Shown here piece by piece: positions 42,788 through 50,530 of a stretch of DNA of 55,928 nt. A program made the position numbers and the translations under genes. How positions within the stretch are numbered: the stretch's first letter is position 1; every line of letters starts with the position of its first letter. The stretch is taken from the NCBI GenBank assembly GCA_031292015.1, contig JARLHY010000171.1:1-55928 (forward strand). Reading direction: 5' to 3'. The notes beneath the pieces were generated by a model. That model ran no database searches. It was given only the letters and a program-made list of their open reading frames with translations, and was not told the DNA's origin. The DNA comes from Negativicutes bacterium (GTDB lineage: Bacteria > Bacillota_C > Negativicutes > Sporomusales_B > JARLHX01).

Positions 42788-44716
42788 ATGTCGAAAATCG
42801 CTTTCATTGCACCGTACAAGGAAATCTTTCTGGCCGGGCAAAAAGTAATCAAAGATCTGGGGTTGTCCAATATAACCGAGTCCTATATCGGCCGCAACAA
42901 TCACGCTATTCCGCTGGCCAAACGGCTGGAGGCTGCCGGCGTGGATGTGATCGTTTCCCGGGGCGGCACGGCGGCGCTTATCGTCAAAGCCGGCGTGGAA
43001 GTGCCTGTTGTTGAAATATCGATGGGGCCGGAACTTGTCCGGGCCCTGGTAAACGCGAAACAGATCACTGGGCTGGACAGGCCCCGAATCGCGGTAATTG
43101 CCTTTCGGAACATGATTTACAATCTTGAAGTGCTTTCGGAGATATTGGGGGCCGGAGTTGAAATCCACGAACTCCATTCGATGGAGACCATTGAAGCGCT
43201 GGTAGAACAAATGGCGAGGCAAAAGAGTGTCGATATCGTGATGAGCGGCATCCAGGGGGTGAGGCTGGCGCGCCAGAAAGGCCTCAAGGCGCTCAGACTG
43301 AACTCCAGCGAAGCCGAGCTCCGGGCCGCCTTTCTTGAGGCCGAGAAGGTCGCCTACGCCCGGAATATAGAAAAAAAACGCCACCAGACTTTCCGCGTGC
43401 TGGTGGATTATCTGATGGAAGGGATTATCAGCATTAACGGGGAGGGTCTGATCGAGGTTTTCAACCCGGCGGCCCAACGCCTCCTGGGCATAGCGGCGGA
43501 GGAAGTAATCGGGAAAAAAATAACCGGCGAATTTCCGATGTTCGATGTCGCTGATTGTCTTGCCAAGGGGCAGAGCCTGGTGGGACAAATCGTCAAAATC
43601 AACAAAGTCACGACCCTGGCCAACATCGCTCCGATCAAGGTGGCGAGCGATCTGGTCGGGGCCATGATCACCTTTCAGGATATAACCAAAATAGCGGAAA
43701 TGGAAGTAAAGATCAGAAAGGAACTTTATACTAAGGGGCTTGTGGCGGAATACAGCTTCAGCGATATCCTGGGAACTTCCCTCGAAATTAGCGACGCCAA
43801 GAACACCGCCGCCGAGTTTGCGGCCAGCGACGCCACCATCCTGATGGTCGGAGCGTCGGGAACCGGCAAGGAACTGTTCGCCCAAAGCATTCATAACGCC
43901 AGCCGAAGACGCGAAGGCCCCTTCGTTGCCATCAACTGTGCGGCGATCCCGGCTTCGCTGCTGGAAAGCGAACTGTTCGGGTATGTCGAGGGCGCCTTTA
44001 CCGGGGCGAACCGTAAAGGCAAGCCGGGGCTGTTCGAACTGGCTCACCATGGCACGATCTTTCTTGACGAAATCTCGGAAATGGATAAGTACGGCCAGAG
44101 CCGTCTGCTGAGGGTCGTCCAGGAAAAGCAGGTCATGCGGCTGGGCGATGACCGCTATATACCGGTCGATGTCCGGATTATCGCCGCGACAAACCGGAAT
44201 CTTGCCCAGTTGGTTAAGGCCGAACAGTTCAGAAAGGATCTTTACTACCGGCTTAACGTTCTCAGCGTGCATCTGCCGCAGCTGCAGGCTCGGCGCGAGG
44301 ATATTCTGATTCTGGCCGGGCATTTCATCAGAGAGTTCAGCCGGGAATACCGGGGCGGCCGCAGCGGAAGACTGGTTTTTGAGACCAAAGCCCAAGAACT
44401 GCTTACCCAATATAACTGGCCAGGCAATGTGAGGGAATTGAAGAATTTCATCGAGCGCCTGGTCATCAGGGCCCGCGGCGAAACGATAACCGGGGACATG
44501 GTTCGCGGCTTGCTATCGCAGGAAGAGTTTGCGGACAGAACGGACAGCAAAACCGGGCTCAAGGGTTTCGCAGAGAAGGACCGCATTGTTCAGGCCATGA
44601 TCCAGACAGACTTTAACCAGGGAAAAACAGCGGAACTTTTGGGGATTGACCGCAGTACCCTTTATCGCAAGCTGAAGAAACATGGCATCGACATAAAAAA
44701 ATACTGCAATAATTGA
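42788..44716 (+). CDS. Sigma-54-dependent activator with PrpR-N sensor domain, second copy
   Basis: A 642-residue enhancer-binding protein with the same plan as the product at 8728: PrpR-N domain (1 to about 190, DVIVSRGGTAALIV), PAS domain (about 205-315, MEGIISINGEGLIEVFNPAAQ), AAA+ domain with GASGTGKE near 356 and GAFTGA near 403, and a Fis-type helix-turn-helix (KTAELLGIDRSTLYRKLKKHGI). CAGGAGGAG precedes the ATG. The sigma-54 promoter at 44868 and the repeat at 44733-44753 just downstream are its likely targets, controlling the third methyltransferase operon. Confidence 0.92.
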   Translation: MSKIAFIAPYKEIFLAGQKVIKDLGLSNITESYIGRNNHAIPLAKRLEAAGVDVIVSRGGTAALIVKAGVEVPVVEISMGPELVRALVNAKQITGLDRPRIAVIAFRNMIYNLEVLSEILGAGVEIHELHSMETIEALVEQMARQKSVDIVMSGIQGVRLARQKGLKALRLNSSEAELRAAFLEAEKVAYARNIEKKRHQTFRVLVDYLMEGIISINGEGLIEVFNPAAQRLLGIAAEEVIGKKITGEFPMFDVADCLAKGQSLVGQIVKINKVTTLANIAPIKVASDLVGAMITFQDITKIAEMEVKIRKELYTKGLVAEYSFSDILGTSLEISDAKNTAAEFAASDATILMVGASGTGKELFAQSIHNASRRREGPFVAINCAAIPASLLESELFGYVEGAFTGANRKGKPGLFELAHHGTIFLDEISEMDKYGQSRLLRVVQEKQVMRLGDDRYIPVDVRIIAATNRNLAQLVKAEQFRKDLYYRLNVLSVHLPQLQARREDILILAGHFIREFSREYRGGRSGRLVFETKAQELLTQYNWPGNVRELKNFIERLVIRARGETITGDMVRGLLSQEEFADRTDSKTGLKGFAEKDRIVQAMIQTDFNQGKTAELLGIDRSTLYRKLKKHGIDIKKYCNN

Positions 44717-44732
44717 TGCAAATGGCAATGGT

Positions 44733-44753
44733 TGTTGCGTGATATATGCACCA
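44733..44753. promoter_or_regulatory. Candidate enhancer (UAS) for the promoter at 44868
   Basis: Inverted arms TGTTGC (44733-44738) and GCACCA (44748-44753), ending 115 bp before the -24 element. The arms resemble those of the repeat at 10604-10620 beside the other PrpR-N activator. A further TGCA..TGCA repeat lies at 44704-44719. Confidence 0.45.
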
Positions 44754-44817
44754 ATCGGCAAAGATGTGCAAGCTGCCGGAAAAGCTTGTTCTGGGCAAGA
44801 CTCGACAAACGCAGGCT

Positions 44818-44844
44818 GGGCGCTGATAGGCGCTCTTTTTTTTT
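44818..44844 (+). terminator. Terminator after the second PrpR-N activator gene
   Basis: GGGCGC pairs with GCGCTC (one G-T pair) around TGATAG, followed by nine T residues. Confidence 0.75.
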
Positions 44845-44867
44845 GCCTGCATATCGGAGGTAGACGT

Positions 44868-44883
44868 TGGCACGAATATTGCG
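44868..44883 (+). promoter_or_regulatory. Sigma-54 promoter of the third methyltransferase operon
   Basis: TGGCAC at 44868-44873, GAATA, TTGC at 44879-44882: an exact sigma-54 core, 167 bases before the methyltransferase start. Confidence 0.92.
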
Positions 44884-45049
44884 AATAGTCACTAAAAGAT
44901 GATTGGCCAACAAGGAAAAGGAGGGAAGGAAACCGAAATCTTTTGCCGATACCGAAGCAGAGGGCGCTTGGCGCCCGAAACTGTTTTCCATCAGGCCGAT
45001 GGAGCGCGCGACCCTGTCATTATTCTAATAATACTGGAGGATACCAAAC

Positions 45050-46249
45050 ATGATGACTTATCGAGAAAAAATGCTGGCGACTTTGCAGGGGAAACCGACC
45101 GATTGCCTGCCGTTTGTCCCCCGTCTGGATTTGTGGTACAAATCAAACCGCTATAGAGGCACGCTGCCTGACAAATATAAGCACGCTTCGCTGATGCAGA
45201 TTATCGAAGATCTTGATGTTGGCTATCATAGCGTGACCTCTGACCGGGATCTGTACGATGATTCGCTGGACAATATTGACAGGGCGCTGGGCATCTGGCG
45301 GGTCCATACCATGCCTCATCACGACAAGTTCCGGGATATCAAACGGAATATTTCCTATGAAGGCGACACGACGGTTGTGGAATATATTACTCCTGTTGGT
45401 AATATCAGAACCAAGGTTGTTTATGACGAATCGATGCGTGCGGCCGGGATCACCCTGTCCCATGTTTCGGAACACGCCATTAAAAGCGTTGAAGATTACG
45501 AGGCGGTGGCCTACTTATTTGAACATGTCGATGTGTATCCGAACTACGAGGGGGTTGCCCGTCTGAAAGAAGAGGTGGGGGACCGAGCGCTGATTGTCGG
45601 CACTGCCAGCATGGGTTGCTCGGCCATGCATCATATTCTCCATGAATTGATTCCCTATGACCTCTTTTTCTACGAATATTATGATCACAAGGAAGAACTG
45701 GACAGACTGGCCGCGCGGATGACGCCTTACATCAACAAAGTACTGGATGTCGCCATCAACAGCCCGGCCGATATCATCCAGTCCGGGACCAACTATGACG
45801 CCCAGATTACCTGGCCGGCCTTTATGGAAGAATATGTGGCTCCGTATCTTGCCGCCAATGCCGACAAGCTTCACGCCGCAGGCAAGTTTCTCCTGACTCA
45901 TACCGACGGTGAAAATAAGGGATTGCTGCCCTATTACCTGACAGGCAACATCGACATCGCCGACTCCGTCACGCCGGCGCCGATGACGTCGCTTAGCCTG
46001 GGGCAGATCCGCGAGGCCTTCAACGACAAAATAACGATCTGGGGCGGCGTTCCCTCGATCACCGTGCTGGAGAATTCCATGAGCGATTATGAATTTGACG
46101 TTTTTATCAACGACTTGTTTGAGAATCAGATCGGCCGGGGCGATCATCTCATCCTGAGCATCGCCGATACCGCGCCGCCGGCGATGAAGTTCTCACGCCT
46201 GGAGCGGATTGCGAAAATGGCCAGGGAGTTCGGGCCGGTACGGCCTTAG
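45050..46249 (+). CDS. URO-D-family corrinoid methyltransferase, paralogue 3
   Basis: A 399-residue protein homologous end to end with those at 17744 and 20344 (YREKMLATLQGKPTDCLPF, LLTHTDGENKGLLPY, GDHLILSIADTAPPAMKFSRLE). It has one extra residue near the end (FENQIGRGDH) and ADSVTPAPM where the other two have ADSICP. The candidate cysteine ligand of the others is therefore a threonine here, which bears on which residues bind zinc. The operon has no corrinoid gene of its own; the copy at 38544 just upstream of the C1 genes is the likely partner. GGAGG precedes the ATG by 9 bases. Confidence 0.85.
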   Translation: MMTYREKMLATLQGKPTDCLPFVPRLDLWYKSNRYRGTLPDKYKHASLMQIIEDLDVGYHSVTSDRDLYDDSLDNIDRALGIWRVHTMPHHDKFRDIKRNISYEGDTTVVEYITPVGNIRTKVVYDESMRAAGITLSHVSEHAIKSVEDYEAVAYLFEHVDVYPNYEGVARLKEEVGDRALIVGTASMGCSAMHHILHELIPYDLFFYEYYDHKEELDRLAARMTPYINKVLDVAINSPADIIQSGTNYDAQITWPAFMEEYVAPYLAANADKLHAAGKFLLTHTDGENKGLLPYYLTGNIDIADSVTPAPMTSLSLGQIREAFNDKITIWGGVPSITVLENSMSDYEFDVFINDLFENQIGRGDHLILSIADTAPPAMKFSRLERIAKMAREFGPVRP

Positions 46250-46319
46250 CAGTGAAGGTTCCGGGCCGGAACATCCGGAGAGACGAACTGATTGGCAATA
46301 ACGGGAGAGAGGTGGACAA

Positions 46320-47684
46320 ATGAAACAGGAGAGCGCAAACCAGAGCGGACAAACTGCGGCGGCAGCTGCAAGAACAAATTATCGTTTTGTGGTACTGGCA
46401 CTGATTACCCTGCTTCTTACACTGAGCACGGCCGACCGGGCGACCTTGTCGGTGGCTGGGGTGGGTATGGCCAAGGATCTCGGCATCAGCCCGGTGGGGA
46501 TGGGTTACCTGTTCTCGGCTTTCAGCTGGGCCTATGTGCTGGGGCAGGTTCCGGCCGGGTGGCTGGGAGACAAAATAGGCTCCAAGGTGACGATTTTCGT
46601 CGGTCTTTTGCTGTGGTCGCTGACAACGGTGGCGATGGGTTTTGTCTGGCCATCCAGCTTTGCTTTCATGCTGCTCTTGGGACTGCGGTTTTTGCTGGGG
46701 GCCTTTGAAACGCCTGTCGGACCGTCCTCCGGCAAAATCATCGCCGCCTGGTTTCCGTCCCAGGAACGCGGGGTCGCAGGCTCGATCTTCAACAGCGCCC
46801 AGTACCTCTCGCTGGCGATTTTCACGCCGCTGATGGGCTGGCTGGCCTATGCCTTCAGCTGGCACTATGTGTACATCGTGATGGGCGTCCTGGGGGTCAT
46901 CCTGGCTGTGGTCTGGCAGACGCTGTTCCATGTTCCGTCCAGGCATCCGAAGGTGAACCAGGCCGAACTTGACTATATCCGCGAAGGCGGCGGCCTGCTG
47001 GAGATGGACGCCAACATCGGCAAATACGCTTCAGCCGCGGAGGACGCGAAAAAACCAGGCTTTAAGTTTAGCGATTTTGCCCAGTTGTTCCAGAGCCGGA
47101 TGCTGGCAGGTATTTTCCTGGCCCAGTACTGTGTCACAGCCATATCGTGGTTTTATCTGTCCTGGTTCCCGATTTATCTGGTGAAAGCCAAAGGATTTTC
47201 GATCCTGCAGGCTGGCTTCATTGCTTCGATACCGGCTATTGCCGGCTGTATCGGCGGCATATCGTCAGGTTTCGTCTCCGACTGGCTGCTGAAAAAGCTG
47301 GGATCGTTGACCTTGGCGAGAAAAATCCCCATCACCATCGGGTTCTCGCTCAGCGCCGCCATCATTATCTGCAATTATGTCCAGGCTGAAACGGTGGTCG
47401 TCGCCTTGATGAGTGCGGCGTTTTTCGGCAAGGGCTTCGGCAATCTCGGCTGGACGATCGTGGCCGATACGGCACCTAAGAAGATCGTGGGTATAACCGG
47501 CGGCGTTTTCAACTCCATCGGCCAGGCGTCAGGAATCATCACTCCTGTGGTCATCGGCTATATTCTTCAGGGCACCGGGTCGTTCAACGGTGCGCTTGTT
47601 TTCGTCGGCGCCCACGGCCTTGTCGCCATCTTCAGCTACTGGGTGATCGTCGGCAAGATCCAGCGGCTGGAACTCAAGCCCTGA
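46320..47684 (+). CDS. MFS transporter, second anion:cation symporter-like permease
   Basis: A 454-residue 12-helix permease with a polar 20-residue N-terminus. TADRATLSVAGVGMAKDLG in the first loop and AWFPSQERGVAGSIFNSAQ after helix 4 place it near the GudP/ACS sugar-acid and organic-anion symporters. It is distinct from the transporter at 18996. It lies between the third methyltransferase and the LarA-like gene and probably imports the methyltransferase substrate. GAGAGAGGTGG precedes the ATG. Confidence 0.85.
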   Translation: MKQESANQSGQTAAAAARTNYRFVVLALITLLLTLSTADRATLSVAGVGMAKDLGISPVGMGYLFSAFSWAYVLGQVPAGWLGDKIGSKVTIFVGLLLWSLTTVAMGFVWPSSFAFMLLLGLRFLLGAFETPVGPSSGKIIAAWFPSQERGVAGSIFNSAQYLSLAIFTPLMGWLAYAFSWHYVYIVMGVLGVILAVVWQTLFHVPSRHPKVNQAELDYIREGGGLLEMDANIGKYASAAEDAKKPGFKFSDFAQLFQSRMLAGIFLAQYCVTAISWFYLSWFPIYLVKAKGFSILQAGFIASIPAIAGCIGGISSGFVSDWLLKKLGSLTLARKIPITIGFSLSAAIIICNYVQAETVVVALMSAAFFGKGFGNLGWTIVADTAPKKIVGITGGVFNSIGQASGIITPVVIGYILQGTGSFNGALVFVGAHGLVAIFSYWVIVGKIQRLELKP

Positions 47685-47740
47685 CCGGCGGGGAGCGACG
47701 CGGGTGGCCGCGCTGGTAAACTATAAAGGTGGGGATGGCA

Positions 47741-49018
47741 ATGGAGGTAATCAACAATCTGCTGAAGGCTATCCCGATACCGAAAATGGTCAGAGTCGAG
47801 CAGCGTTTCCCGGCAGAAGATCTTCAGGATCTGGAAGGCGCGTTGCTGACTGAACTGCGCAAGCCCGAGATCATCAGCAGGGTGAAGGCTGGCATGCGGA
47901 TCGCCGTCGGGGTCGGCAGTCGCGGTATGGCTGAGATACCGCGCATCGCGCAGGTGGTGATCAAGGAACTGAAGCGGCTCGGGGCCGAGCCGTTCATCGT
48001 GCCGGCCATGGGCAGCCATGGCGGGGCTACCGCCGCAGGACAACAAGGCGTGCTGGCCAGCCTCGGCATTACCGAAGCCAGCGTGGGCTGCCCGATCCTC
48101 TCGTCGATGGAAGTGGCGGATCTGGGGGTAATGGAAAACGGCCTGCCGGTGCTGATGGACAAAAATGCTTGCGGCGCCGACGGCATCATCGTCATTAACC
48201 GGGTCAAAGCCCACAACGCGTTTACCGGCCCCAACGAAAGCGGGTTGGTGAAGATGATTACCATCGGCCTGGGCAAACAAAAGGGGGCCGACTCCTGCCA
48301 TACGCTGGGATTTGGCCATATGGCCGGATTCATTGTAGAAATGGCCAGGATCAAACTGGAGAAGCTGCCTTTTTTGTTCGGGATTGGCACGGTGGAGAAT
48401 GCCTACGACCGTATCGCAAAAATAGCGGTCATACCGGCGGAGGAAATCATCGTCGCCGAACGGGAACTGCTGGCTCAGGCCAAGGCCAACATGCCCAAGC
48501 TGCTGCTGCAGCCTATCGATGTACTGATTGTCGACCAGATCGGCAAGGAATTTTCCGGCGGCGGGATGGACCCGTACACCACCGGGCGGGCGGCGACACC
48601 TTTCATTTCCGTCGGACCCGATCCGGGTAAGCTGGCGGTCCTCGATATTACCGACCAGAGCCACGGAAACGCCTGCGGCATGGGCCTCGCGGATTTCGGC
48701 ACAAAAAGGCTGTTCGACAAAGTCGATTTCGAGTATACCTACGCCAACAACATCACCTCGACGGTGATCACCGGGCGGGTCCCCCTGATCCTGGCGTCGG
48801 ACCGGCTGGCTATCCAGGGCGCCGTCAAAACAAGCAACGTGCTTGACCTGAGCCGCGTCCGCATGGTGCGTATCGCCAACAGCCTTCATATCGACAAAAT
48901 ATACATCTCGGAAAATATGCTGGAAGATGCACTGCGGCATCCGGATATAACCGTTCTCGGCGAGCCTGGGGAAATGGCGTTCGACGCCGGGGGAAATCTT
49001 ACCGATATCGGCAGGTAG
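47741..49018 (+). CDS. LarA-like (lactate racemase domain, DUF2088) protein
   Basis: A 425-residue protein of the LarA-like family. IAVGVGSRGMAEIPRIAQVVIKEL near residue 60 and VPAMGSHGGATAAGQQGVL near 90 are the family's N-terminal signature; VINRVKAHNAFTGPNESGLVKM near 150 follows. LarA uses a nickel-pincer nucleotide, but many relatives have other or unknown reactions, including epimerisation of hydroxy acids. No larB, larC or larE is in the window. ATG at 47741 gives the best spacing from AAAGGTG; GTG at 47729 and ATG at 47735 are alternatives. As the last gene of a methyltransferase operon it may act on the substrate's hydroxy-acid part after demethylation. Confidence 0.78.
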   Translation: MEVINNLLKAIPIPKMVRVEQRFPAEDLQDLEGALLTELRKPEIISRVKAGMRIAVGVGSRGMAEIPRIAQVVIKELKRLGAEPFIVPAMGSHGGATAAGQQGVLASLGITEASVGCPILSSMEVADLGVMENGLPVLMDKNACGADGIIVINRVKAHNAFTGPNESGLVKMITIGLGKQKGADSCHTLGFGHMAGFIVEMARIKLEKLPFLFGIGTVENAYDRIAKIAVIPAEEIIVAERELLAQAKANMPKLLLQPIDVLIVDQIGKEFSGGGMDPYTTGRAATPFISVGPDPGKLAVLDITDQSHGNACGMGLADFGTKRLFDKVDFEYTYANNITSTVITGRVPLILASDRLAIQGAVKTSNVLDLSRVRMVRIANSLHIDKIYISENMLEDALRHPDITVLGEPGEMAFDAGGNLTDIGR

Positions 49019-49040
49019 ACGAGGTTAACTAGTTAGAGAT

Positions 49041-49071
49041 AAGCGGGAGGGTATTTACCCTCCCGCTTGGT
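49041..49071 (+). terminator. Terminator of the third methyltransferase operon
   Basis: AAGCGGGAGGGTA pairs perfectly with TACCCTCCCGCTT around a two-base apex. The following T-run is short (GGTTT), but the stem is very stable. Confidence 0.8.
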
Positions 49072-49335
49072 TTCCTAAACAAGGCTGCTTCGGCGGCAAA
49101 TATGAGGCGGTGCCTGGGATGATAGAATATGGTGTTTGAATAGATAGTAACATTATATTTAATAACCATAAATAATCTGCGACAAGCTCCAGGGTGGACA
49201 AATGGTGCTTAGTGTAAATAATGATCAAAAAGAGAACCGAAATCATCGGGATCCGGTCAGGGAAAATGCTGCTCAACAGGTTTTACGGCTTAGGCTGAAG
49301 GTCGATAAAAATCGAAAATCAGCGTCTTTTATCGA

Positions 49336-49438
49336 ATAAAGTATAAACAACCAATTATACTACTAGCATAGTGGTAGCAGTATTTTGAAATACCACTATA
49401 TATAGATCGGGAAGAAGTCCTCCTGCTATATATTGTGG
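49336..49438. repeat. Palindromic regulatory-like element, copy B
   Basis: AATAAAGTATA leads into palindrome TACTACTAG-C-ATAGTGGTA (49358-49376). CCACTATATATAG (site start 49396) and CTATATATTGTGG (49426-49438) follow and can pair with each other across 17 bases with one mismatch. Spacings match copy A exactly. The nearest gene downstream starts 326 bases later. Confidence 0.6.
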
Positions 49439-49682
49439 ATAGACACCATCCTGCTGTTATCGACTGAAGTTCATCTGTTTGTAATGCTTCCGGATGTAAG
49501 GCCGGAAGGTTTTTCGCAGAACTGTGTAGAATCTTAATACACTGAATTCGAATAGCATTCAACAAAGGCGAAGGCATGCTTGTGATTTCGCCGGATCTTG
49601 CGAAGCATTGTCAGCCACCAGTCGGGAGGAGTTCCGCCGCCAAATGGCAGTCATTATGAAACATTGCCCTCCTTCGTGGTAC

Positions 49683-49712
49683 TTGACACAGCAACTATCG
49701 CCGCAACATATG
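49683..49712 (+). promoter_or_regulatory. Candidate sigma-A promoter of the methyltransferase gene
   Basis: TTGACA at 49683-49688, 18-base spacer, then CATATG at 49707-49712. The -35 is perfect; the -10 is weak. Confidence 0.45.
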
Positions 49713-49764
49713 GAATATCGGACTGAGTACTATATGAGCAACGATTGAAGGAGGAGCATTGTAA

Positions 49765-50400
49765 ATGCTGAAGATTTTCGTCGGGGGACGCAGCGTAAAA
49801 ATTAATCGCTATTTACTGCCGCGAATCATTGCAAAAATAAAAAATCGGGTTATTGATGTGATATATTCCGGCACATTTCTGGGAGGAACGATTGAACCGG
49901 TCACGGAGGATGCCTATGATACCCAAAGTTCTGATTACAAGGTGTTGGAGTGGCTGTTTGACAAAGTCAGCATTGATGCGAACGATGTAATTGTTGATGT
50001 AGGCTGCGGCAAAGGCCGGGTGTTATTGTGGCTTATCAATAACGATTACCACAATAAACTGGTAGGTGTAGAATTGAATGAGGAAATTGCCGATAAAACA
50101 AAGCAAAGGCTGAGTCAGTATCCCAATATTACCATCATCGCCGGCAGTATCCTGGAGAACATTCCCGAAGATGCAACCGTGTTTTATCTTTTCAGTCCTT
50201 TTAATGAAAAAATCACGGCTGAGTTTAAAGAGAAACTTTCAGCCAAACCGAATATAACCATCATCTACTCAAACGCAACCCATGTCGATGTCTTTAAAGA
50301 CGACGACAACTGGGATGTTACAGAATATGACGTTACTATACCTGTTGCCGGCATCGAAAACTACCCGGCTGCGATCATAACCACCAAAGCCAATAAATAA
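49765..50400 (+). CDS. Class I SAM-dependent methyltransferase
   Basis: A 211-residue protein with motif I VIVDVGCGKGRVLLW near residue 76, the acidic end of strand 2 (LVGVELNEEIAD near 95) and ITIIAGSILE near 120, all typical of class I AdoMet methyltransferases. The N-terminus is basic and may bind RNA or membrane. Codon usage is more AT-rich than in the neighbours and the gene stands alone between long spacers, which hints at a separate origin. GGAGGAG precedes the ATG. The substrate is unknown. Confidence 0.75.
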   Translation: MLKIFVGGRSVKINRYLLPRIIAKIKNRVIDVIYSGTFLGGTIEPVTEDAYDTQSSDYKVLEWLFDKVSIDANDVIVDVGCGKGRVLLWLINNDYHNKLVGVELNEEIADKTKQRLSQYPNITIIAGSILENIPEDATVFYLFSPFNEKITAEFKEKLSAKPNITIIYSNATHVDVFKDDDNWDVTEYDVTIPVAGIENYPAAIITTKANK

Positions 50401-50426
50401 AAACACTGAGAACGGTGAAGAGGGCG

Positions 50427-50465
50427 CCTGAAAAGCTGATCGGCTTTCAAGCACCTTTTTTTATT
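50427..50465 (+). terminator. Terminator after the methyltransferase gene
   Basis: TGAAAAGC pairs with GCTTTCA (one bulged A) around a six-base loop, followed 6 bases later by eight T residues. Confidence 0.65.
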
Positions 50466-50470
50466 AAGGG

Positions 50471-50514
50471 CAAAAAAAAAATCCCCCAATGGCACGGTGC
50501 CTGGTGGGGGATTT
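50471..50514 (-). terminator. Terminator of the LivK-like gene (minus strand)
   Basis: On the minus strand AATCCCCCA pairs with TGGGGGATT, with an inner GGCAC/GTGCC stem, followed by nine T residues. It lies just after the stop of the gene at 50531. Confidence 0.85.
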
Positions 50515-50530
50515 GACAAGGAGGAGAACA

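Larger units (their letters stand above)
44717..45049. other. Regulatory region between the activator and the third methyltransferase operon
   Basis: A 333-base gap with no gene. It holds the candidate enhancer (44733-44753), the activator's terminator (44818-44844), the sigma-54 promoter (44868-44883), a leader of about 150 bases with no clear structure, and the ribosome site GGAGG at 45036-45040. Confidence 0.8.
49019..49764. other. Long low-GC intergenic region
   Basis: About 750 bases with no convincing gene and clearly lower GC than the operons before it. Contents are a terminator (49041-49071), element copy B (49336-49438) and a candidate promoter (49683-49712). Between 49072 and 49335, and between 49439 and 49682, I see nothing recognisable. 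Confidence 0.7.

Noticed and set aside
42767..44410. 547-codon open frame on the minus strand
   Set aside because: Antisense of the sigma-54 activator gene with strongly conserved domains on the plus strand.
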